NCBI GenBank assembly: GCA_003254925.1 | Contig: QANZ01042006.1 | Location: 62,001-126,000, forward strand | Direction of reading: 5' to 3' | DNA: 64,000 nt | DNA from: Chamaecrista fasciculata | Lineage: Eukaryota > Streptophyta > Magnoliopsida > Fabales > Fabaceae | Shown here: in pieces, positions 57,277-64,000 of the stretch | Numbering within the stretch: the stretch's first letter is position 1 | How the letters are laid out: each line of letters opens with the position of its first letter | Made by a program: the position numbers and the translations under genes | Notes under the pieces: model-generated | Databases searched by the model: none | What the model was told of the DNA's origin: nothing | Seen by the model: the letters and a program-made list of their open reading frames with translations, nothing else

Positions 57277-59106
57277 TCTTGTTCATATCAATATATATTA
57301 TCTTATACAACAAAAATACCAAACACTAATCTTTGCATTATCCGATTCAGTAATGATAACAAAAACCACTTTTCTGCATATCTTTTTTTATTGAAGATGA
57401 CTAATCAAGATTATAGGCAAGATTAATCAATCATGTTTCAAATTTCAATGATTACATTCTGTTTTCTATCCCTTGCCTATTTAGCAGAGAAAATCAAGAT
57501 ACTAACCACAGTTTATTAGAACTGTGAAAATAAAGTGAGTTTCCTTCACTTTGTGGAGTTTTACTTCCATGTTTGCTATTATTACTGATTACTGATGTTT
57601 TTGGAAGATTGTTCATCTCACATATTCTTAGATAGTAACGAAATATAGCTAACAGTTAAGACTAACTAAGATTTAATAGAGCAATTGTAAAACAATAAAT
57701 GTGATTTAATAGAGCAAGTGTAAAACAAAAAATATAGCCAACAGAAAGCATTGTAAAGAAAGAGACAATGAAGAAAACAAGCTCGGTATACAACACAACA
57801 GGCCTAGACAAAAAATGACAAATAGCCTAACAATGAAGCCCAAGCCTAAGACAATTTAGTCTGAATAGCAGGCCTGCACACATGACATTATTCAATATTT
57901 TTTCCCTAAATTGTCTTAGGCTTGCACACATGACATTATTCAAATATGCAGCATCTAAAGTGTAAAATGGATAAATTAATTAGACGCATGTAAGACTGTA
58001 AATAACTAATACAGAAAATTTTGGACTAAAAGGAAGTTATTAGAGAAATTTTAATTTTTAGTGCTTAAATGTGTAAAAAACTGTGATTTAATCCATTAAT
58101 ATTAGAAATGTGCATTTTAGATTTAGATTGTTTTACAAACATTAATAATTTATTTACTGAATCCTTATTTACGGAATTAAACAGTTGATTATTGTTGATA
58201 TTTGTAAAAAAAATCAATGACCAAGAATATACTGCTAATTTATTAAATTTTAATTTTAAGAATAAATTTAAAGATTAAAAAATATGTTTTCTCTAACTAT
58301 TATGTTTGAATGAGGGTAGAGAGGGAGTTAAAAGGAGTGAAATGATTCAATGGAGATAATATAAAATATAATTTATTCTTCTAACTCAAAAATAAATATT
58401 ATAATTTTACTCTTCTAACTTTAATTTTTTTTAATTTTACCCTTCTAACTTTAAAAGACAGATTATAATTTTACAATTTTATCTTTAATTTTCACTCTAT
58501 TCTAAAGGCAAAAAAGGAAAAAAAAAAAAAAACCTTTTACTTATTCTATTCCATATCATTTCATTAATATCCACTCAATTTTTACTTATTAGTTGCTGGT
58601 TTGCAATTGTTGCCACCAAAAACCAACTCTGCTGCATAGGATCCCAAAAAAGTTTAGACTTTTGTTTTTTGCCGGCAAAAGTAACTATCTATAAATGGGT
58701 ACAAATAAATTAATAACTAAAAGGCGATACAAATTTTAAGAAATAATGAAGCTGAAAAAAAATTTTGGTAAGAAACTACTAAAATGTATATTTAAAAAAA
58801 AATAGAAAGCAAAAGGAGAAAATAAAAAAATGGAAAGAAGTCACTGTTGCCTGCCACGTTGTTTTCTCTATTCATCGTCGAAAAAGGACAACTTGCTTTG
58901 CTTCGTCGTGTTGTTTGCATCACAAAGTCAAGTAGCTAAATCCAAAACCCAAATACTATGGCCTCCGCACGCAGCCTTTGTCAAGTCATCATCCCTCATA
59001 AATAAGAAACCGCAGCTCCATTTAGTCCAAAAACAAAAAATTAAATTGCACTTCTAGTCTTATATATTTGGAATGAGTTCTAATCTAATCCTTTATTGTT
59101 TTAATA
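57277..59106. other. Intergenic DNA, no gene seen
   Basis: AT-rich. An inverted pair CCTAAGACAATTTAG / CTAAATTGTCTTAGG (about 57843 and 57906) with a repeated CACACATGACATTATTCAA lies at 57830-57950. The open frame at 58830-59057 has no recognised homology. Confidence 0.45.
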
Positions 59107-59115
59107 AAAAATTGT

Positions 59116-59927
59116 GGCAAAAATACTGTTAGTATTTTCAACGTATGAGGTCATTTTCAATTATACCTCAAAACGTTTTTTTTTTGTCAACCCCTAACTA
59201 ATTACAGAATAGTTCATAATGTTTGTCATATTTAACAAACAAGTCCTTAAAATCGATTAACAACCCTCCTTCTCTTACCATAAAACATCACCACCACATT
59301 TCATTGTCGTAGTCCACTTTGTCCTCGTTTCCATCGACATGGTCCTTCTCGTCGTCGTCCGCAGCTTCCGGGTCTCCTCTAAATTACGTCGTTTTCATCC
59401 CTTTTTCCTTCCCTTACAAGTGTCTCTCTCACACATTTTCTCTATTTTGTCTCTCTCTCCAAAGTGATTTTAAAGTTACTTCTCAATTTCGACGACCACG
59501 ACGACACCTCCATCGAAAAATTGTATGTTAACGCCAAGAGTTAGAGCTATTGGTATTTCTGCTCGATTTCTCTGTATTCTAGGCTCACGAGTTTGTGTGT
59601 AGTTGTCGGAACTGTGAAAAACAAATGGGAGAGATTTTTCGAGTTTCTCTATTGCAGGGACTAATTCATTAAAGATGACAAACATTCTAGATTGTTTTGT
59701 AATTACTAATTAGTTAGGGACTTGTGTGAAAGAAAAATCTTGAGAGAATGGAGAATTTCTAAATAATGGAAACTTAAAGACCTTAAAACAAAAACAAAAA
59801 AAATGTCGGGTTGGGGTATATAATTGACTCAAATGTGAAATGTTGGGGGTATAATTGGAAAAAAAAAACGTTGTGAGTATAACTGAAAATGACCTCATAC
59901 GTTGGGGATATCAACAATACTTTTGCC
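59116..59927. mobile_element. Mutator-like element with perfect 9-bp duplication and genic-looking interior (Pack-MULE candidate)
   Basis: Terminal inverted repeats of about 60 bp (GGCAAAAATACTGTTAGT; ACAATACTTTTGCC) include CAACGTATGAGGTCATTTTC and its complement. Flanks AAAAATTGT at 59107-59115 and 59928-59936. The interior (about 59280-59700) is less AT-rich and pyrimidine-rich, with CGTCGTCGTCCGCAGC and CGACGACCACGACGAC, unlike the other MITEs here. It could be a captured host leader or exon; no protein is recognised. Confidence 0.8.
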
Positions 59928-60636
59928 AAAAATTGTTCTCACATATTTTTAAATTTTTTACCTTTTAGTCCTAAATCTATTTATGAGCTTAATTTAACCT
60001 CATTAATTGATGATCTCAACTGGATAAAAAAAAAGACTATTTAAGAATAATATGTTACTAAAATCATATTCGAACTTGAAACTAAAAAAGATATGAGTGA
60101 TTTTACTTATTTTATTCTAAAACAAACAATTCACTTTTGAAACACGATTTAACTTTATTCACTGATAGAGAAATAACTTGTTAAAGCAATACATAATTCT
60201 AAACTTCTCACATTCGAACTTCAAACGAGAGATATATGGTCATATTGAATTGTTGGAACTAAAAAGTAAAAATTTTTAAAAACATGTATGATCAATTTTG
60301 TACAATTTTTTTTTTAAAAAAGATTAGATTGAAACTCACTCCAAAATATGAGACCAGAAGTACCTAATTGGGAAAAATAAAATGTGAAAGTGATGAGTGT
60401 AGAGTATTGAGATTTGAGGATAACCTTGATGGGTCGATGCAATAACTCACTTAAATTTGAGGAGGACAAGGACAAACAACGTTTGTGTACAAAACACAAC
60501 TTGCCAAAACACCGACTCTTCATCATCGTTTATGAACACCAAAAAAAAAAAAATCTCCCTAATTAATAATACTCTGATTCAAAATCTTCATCACTTTCTA
60601 TCTCCTCGATCTGCTTCTTCATCATATTTCACTCTC

Positions 60637-61099
60637 ATGAAATTGTTCTCGGAGTTCAGATCTTGTTACCGTTCGCCGTCAACGGCGGCGACTCCTGCCG
60701 ACGATGACCCCAACCACCGTGCTCCGCCGCATGCTTCCCCGCGCAGTAGGGTCCACCGTTACCATTGGCGACCATCACTTTCAGTAATCGTGGAGGATTC
60801 TAATTCTATGGATCAGGACCACCGTAGCAGCAACAACGTTGGTAAGAAACCTCAGACTCCGAGGAAATCGGTTGCCACAAAACCTAAATCATCCTTCAAT
60901 TATAATACCTGTTCCTTTCTCACCGACAACCGCACGTAAGTTCATCGCAACCTAGAGATCTGTCGTTTTCTTTCTTAATTTCTTTTTTTTTTTTGTTATA
61001 ATTGATTTATTAAAATTTTGTTCGGACATTTTCAGGAGAAATTGTGTGCCGCCGGCGATAATTATTGCTCCGTTCTCAGCAACGCCGTACTTGTTTTGA
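60637..61099 (+). CDS. Small plant-specific protein of unknown function, two exons
   Basis: Exon 1 (60637-60935) starts MKLFSEFRSCYRSPSTAATP and includes RSRVHRYHWRPSLSVIVEDS and KPQTPRKSVATKPKSSFNYN, with donor CAC|GTAAGT. Exon 2 (61036-61099) begins after TTTTCAG and reads RNCVPPAIIIAPFSATPYLF-stop. The joined frame gives 120 residues. The layout (MKLFSEFR, basic Ser/Pro-rich middle, W-P-LSVI-ED, and a C-terminal PAFSPTPF-like end) matches a family of short uncharacterised angiosperm proteins as I remember it. It is basic, with no membrane segment. An upstream in-frame extension to 60457 is open but unlikely, since the MKLFSEFR start fits the family. Confidence 0.75.
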
Positions 61100-61696
61100 G
61101 CTTTGATTCTCAAATGTTGTATTGGTATGAATATGATGGCTGAATCCATCTACTCAATTAACTTTTAGACTGAAATAGATAAGATTGCCTTTCCAACTTG
61201 ATTTGATTATGGAGTCCTTCAATTTTTTTATTTTTAGTGAGACAATTATAAAAGCAAGTCTGTATATCGTAATACTCAATTGGACTTCATTTTCGGTACT
61301 CAGGTTGACGAACTTGGTTTAAAAATATAATTAACGTTTCATCCGGAGAAATTACAATTGAATTAATGTTTTGAAAAGTTTAAAGGTCAATTTATAATTG
61401 ATGTAGAGAGACCTCAGTCCTCAGGGTATGTTAGAGATTTTAGAAATGTCGTGAAATGGTCTAGATAGGTTGTTTCAAAGTTTTTAGTGTAAGAGGCATG
61501 CAATAAATAGTAATCTTGTTTAGAAATGATCATTAATGAATGATTTTATTTTTCAATATTATCATTGATAATTAGATTTGTTTGATGCAATTGTAATTTT
61601 AGTCTTTAGACACAACTGTAATTTAAATTGTCAAAGTCATTTTATTCCATGCATGGCTCCTTTTAGGGGAAACAAGAAAACATGGCTTTTGAATGA
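61100..61696. other. 3' flank of the small gene, no further gene seen
   Basis: AT-rich DNA; polyadenylation site not identified. Confidence 0.4.
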
Positions 61697-61704
61697 TTTA
61701 GGAG

Positions 61705-62188
61705 CAGTGATGTCATAACCGAATCGGACAAAGACTCGGACAAGTGTTCGGTTCACGGTCGGATCGGTTGAATCGGTCGGACCGGATGTTTGGACCGGAT
61801 GACGTAATAAATAATTATTTCTGATATATTAAATATAAACCCTCTATATTTTTTTTGGGTCTAAGAGATGCATTAAATCTATTAATTTATTAGATAAGTA
61901 AAACAATTGGTAAGAGAAAACTAACAGAGTCTCATAGTTGGGATGGTAAAGGCGTTGGAATGTGAAGAAAGGGCATGGGTTTGATCCTTACAAGGCTCAA
62001 AATGATTTTTTGTAAAAAAAATTGAGAACTGTCGGTCCGGTCCAGCGGTTGGTTCTGATTTTCCGGTTCTTGGCCGGTTATTTTCAGTCCAATCCGGTCC
62101 AACCATCATTCGGTTCAAATGGTTGAACCAACTCGCTTGTGTCTTTGGGTAGCGGTCCAACCGGTCCGATCTGGTTTTCACATCACTG
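61705..62188. mobile_element. hAT-type MITE with perfect 8-bp duplication and tRNA-like interior
   Basis: Ends CAGTGATGTCATAACCG and AGATCGG...TTCACATCACTG; flanks TTTAGGAG at 61697-61704 and 62189-62196. GC-rich arms (GGATCGGTTGAATCGG, GACCGGATG; TCCGGTCCAACC, GCGGTCCAACCGG) enclose an AT-rich part and a tRNA-like piece (GTTGGGATGGTAAAGGC, GGGTTTGATCC at about 61937-61997). No transposase. Confidence 0.88.
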
Positions 62189-62210
62189 TTTAGGAGAGAT
62201 TAGGAGACAG

Positions 62211-62998
62211 TGGAGGTGAGCGCGGATTTGGAATGGGTTGAGAGAAAATCCCAATCAAACCTACATATTAATTTATTGATTGGGTTTTGCAATTTTTAAA
62301 TTTTAGCCCAAATTAACCCAACTTGTGAGCTTGTGGGTTGGGTTGAGTCAACTTACAGGCTAAGTCTTTTTTTTTTTTTTTCGGTTAAGNTTTTTTTCCG
62401 GTTAAGTCAAGATATCCCTCGTCTATCCGTGTAACGGTCTAAGTGAAGACTAATCTCATTGGGGCCTCAAAGATGAAATGATCAGAGCGCTTTCAACAAT
62501 GTCGACTTTAGGGATAAGTCTTATTTTTAGAAAAAATAAAAAGATGATGCATGCAATGGACAACACTGATATTTTACATAAATAAATTTTCGCACACATT
62601 TTTTTTTATAAATCGCTTAAATAACTAAAACATCACAATTACAACGTTATGAAGCTGAACGAAGGGGACGCACAAGCAACTATAGACCTACACAAAATTC
62701 TACTCACTTAACACTACACATCAACTGGCATTAAAGCTTCATCGTATATTGTATGGAAATTAATAAAATTAAGGCAAAGTGAGGAGTAAGAGACTTATTA
62801 TATGAAAATTAATTAAAAAAAATATTATATATATGCGAGCTCGCGAGTTGGGTTGGGTTCACAATCCCTGAACCCACAACACAACCCACATACGTACGAG
62901 ATGAAATTCTTTGGACTAAACCAACCCGCGAGTTTGAACCAACCCAGCCCGCAACTGTGGATTGAGTTGTTTTTGCGGGTTGGTAGGTTACTCCTAGA
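62211..62998. mobile_element. Possible eroded hAT-like MITE with nested repeat
   Basis: GGAGGTGAGCGCGGATTTGG and GTGGGTTGGGTTGAGTC on the left, GCGAGTTTGAACC, CCAACCCAGCCCGC and GGGTTGGTAGGTTACTCCTA on the right, recall TAGGGGTG-type hAT ends. The middle contains the N at 62390 and a copy of the SINE-like unit (about 62405-62520) also seen near 23390. Confidence 0.35.
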
Positions 62999-63617
62999 AG
63001 ACACTATCTTGCCATTTCATTACATCTTCATTAATTCATTTAAACATAAATTTATTTTAAGTAAGTCATTTCATTATGTTATTTCCTCTTTACTCTTCAT
63101 CTAAAGAGACTATTACTCTTTGATATCAAGTGAAAGAATCAAATTACTCTTCACCAATACCGGTATCCTCAAAATTAAAAAGAGCAGCATCAACAATTTA
63201 GTCTTTTGACTCAAGTTCAGAGAACTAAAAAATATAAATTTACAGGTCAAAAGTAAAGTATAAAATCAATAATTAAAATACATTTTTACGTGGTTGTTGA
63301 CTTGTTTCCTTTCGTCATTCATCTGTGGAGCAAGTCATTCGGTCTTTCGCTCAAGTCAAGACGGGGAGAGTTCATTTCGTTTTTGGAATGAAGAAGAAAA
63401 TAGGCCATTAAGAGATTACTCTTTTAAAAACATTGGATCCAACAAATGAAAGCCCAAAGCAACAATGTCCATCACAAGCCCATATAAGGACTCCAAAGTC
63501 CAAAGGGCTTCATTTATGTTTAATTCTGTTTGTTTGGCTTTTATTACCAATACCTACTATTCAATGAAATATTTATTAACAGAAAAAGAACATAGTTACT
63601 CACCGGAGTATGATAAT

Positions 63618-64000
63618 CTATATCTATATATCTATATATATATATATAAAGTAGATAACTTTCCACCAGAACCTGCCATGTGGCTCTAATTTTTTTTTTT
63701 TGGTCACTACTTTCCTCATTGATTTCTCTAACTTCATCCAATAGAAATCCTTCTTTGCATTTTCCTGTTGACTTTCTATCCCTCCACCTAAATCTCAACC
63801 AATAGCCATCTTTGTTTGAGTATTTCTCTTCCATTTATATCCCCACTTTTCTCTCTCCCTATTGAACAAATCATTTTTTTNTGGTAGTTCATTTGCTGAA
63901 CCTAAAATTCAACCAATAGGCATCCTTGGTTCCTTAATTCTCCCTCTCTATTGAGCCAAAATTCCAACCAATAGGCTTCTCAATTTAGTTTCCTCTACAA
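63618..64000 (+). mobile_element. Probable 5' end of a Helitron running off the window
   Basis: TCTATATCTATATATC(TA)n AAAGTAGATAAC, then TTTCCACCAGAACCTGCCATG and TGGC, resembles plant Helitron starts (TCTATAC-type start and a TGCCA-TGTG segment). Downstream, CAACCAATAG(G/C)C(A/T)-type motifs recur near 63797, 63911 and 63967. The 3' end is outside the window. Confidence 0.4.

Noticed and set aside
62375..62405. Another possible ultra-short poly(A)-type insertion with CGGTTAAG repeats
   Set aside because: The repeat lies across the N at 62390, so overlapping contig ends are the simpler explanation.

Overview
This is a stretch of plant nuclear DNA, almost certainly from a eudicot. The base composition is AT-rich. 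Coding exons are sparse, split by GT-AG introns, and belong to plant families (DREB2-type AP2/ERF, fasciclin-like, PPR, BTB-NPH3). There is an intron-containing tRNA-Tyr, and much of the window is transposons (Mutator-like and hAT MITEs, copia, gypsy, TRIM-like elements, LINE, SINE and Helitron). A legume is possible, but I have no diagnostic marker for that. Eight isolated N bases (1017, 9296, 29027, 31915, 50569, 51186, 62390, 63881) look like gap placeholders; at least two of them bound a segment that appears to be misassembled.

Layout. 1-1 kb: probable 5' leader of a minus-strand gene lying off the left edge. 1.9-4.7 kb: minisatellite and a 5'-truncated LINE. 5.2-8.4 kb: a ~0.9 kb tandem duplication of the first exons of a CDT2/DTL-like WD40 gene, followed by a hAT MITE. 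9-13.5 kb: repeat fragments. 13.85-15.56 kb: a DREB2-type transcription factor, followed by a long near-perfect palindrome. 16.6-17.6 kb: fasciclin-like gene. 17.9-20.9 kb (minus): a decayed DEAH-box (PRP43-like) helicase fragment next to a PPR gene carrying a one-base frameshift. 21.1-22.7 kb: a complete small LTR element with target duplication. 27.07-32.77 kb: a Helitron that has picked up host exons. 33.7-35.3 kb: gypsy integrase remnant and a second small LTR element. 39.1-42.2 kb (minus): an intact three-exon BTB/NPH3 gene. 43.7-53.1 kb: SINE, MITEs and a decayed copia retrotransposon interrupted by another LTR and by the duplicated 616-bp block. 53.7-56.9 kb: cluster of MITEs, one interrupted by a TRIM-like element. 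57.0-57.3 kb: tRNA-Tyr and tRNA-Gln. 59.1-62.2 kb: a gene-sized MULE-type element, a two-exon gene for a small plant protein and a hAT MITE. The window ends inside a probable Helitron start.

The genes are ordinary, independent nuclear genes; nothing suggests that they form a pathway or cluster. I do not see a new biological system here. The unusual content is structural: ultra-short poly(A) insertions with target duplications, the LTR-PPT-LTR arrangement shared by two small LTR elements, the exon-bearing Helitron, the CDT2-like tandem duplication and the assembly artefact.
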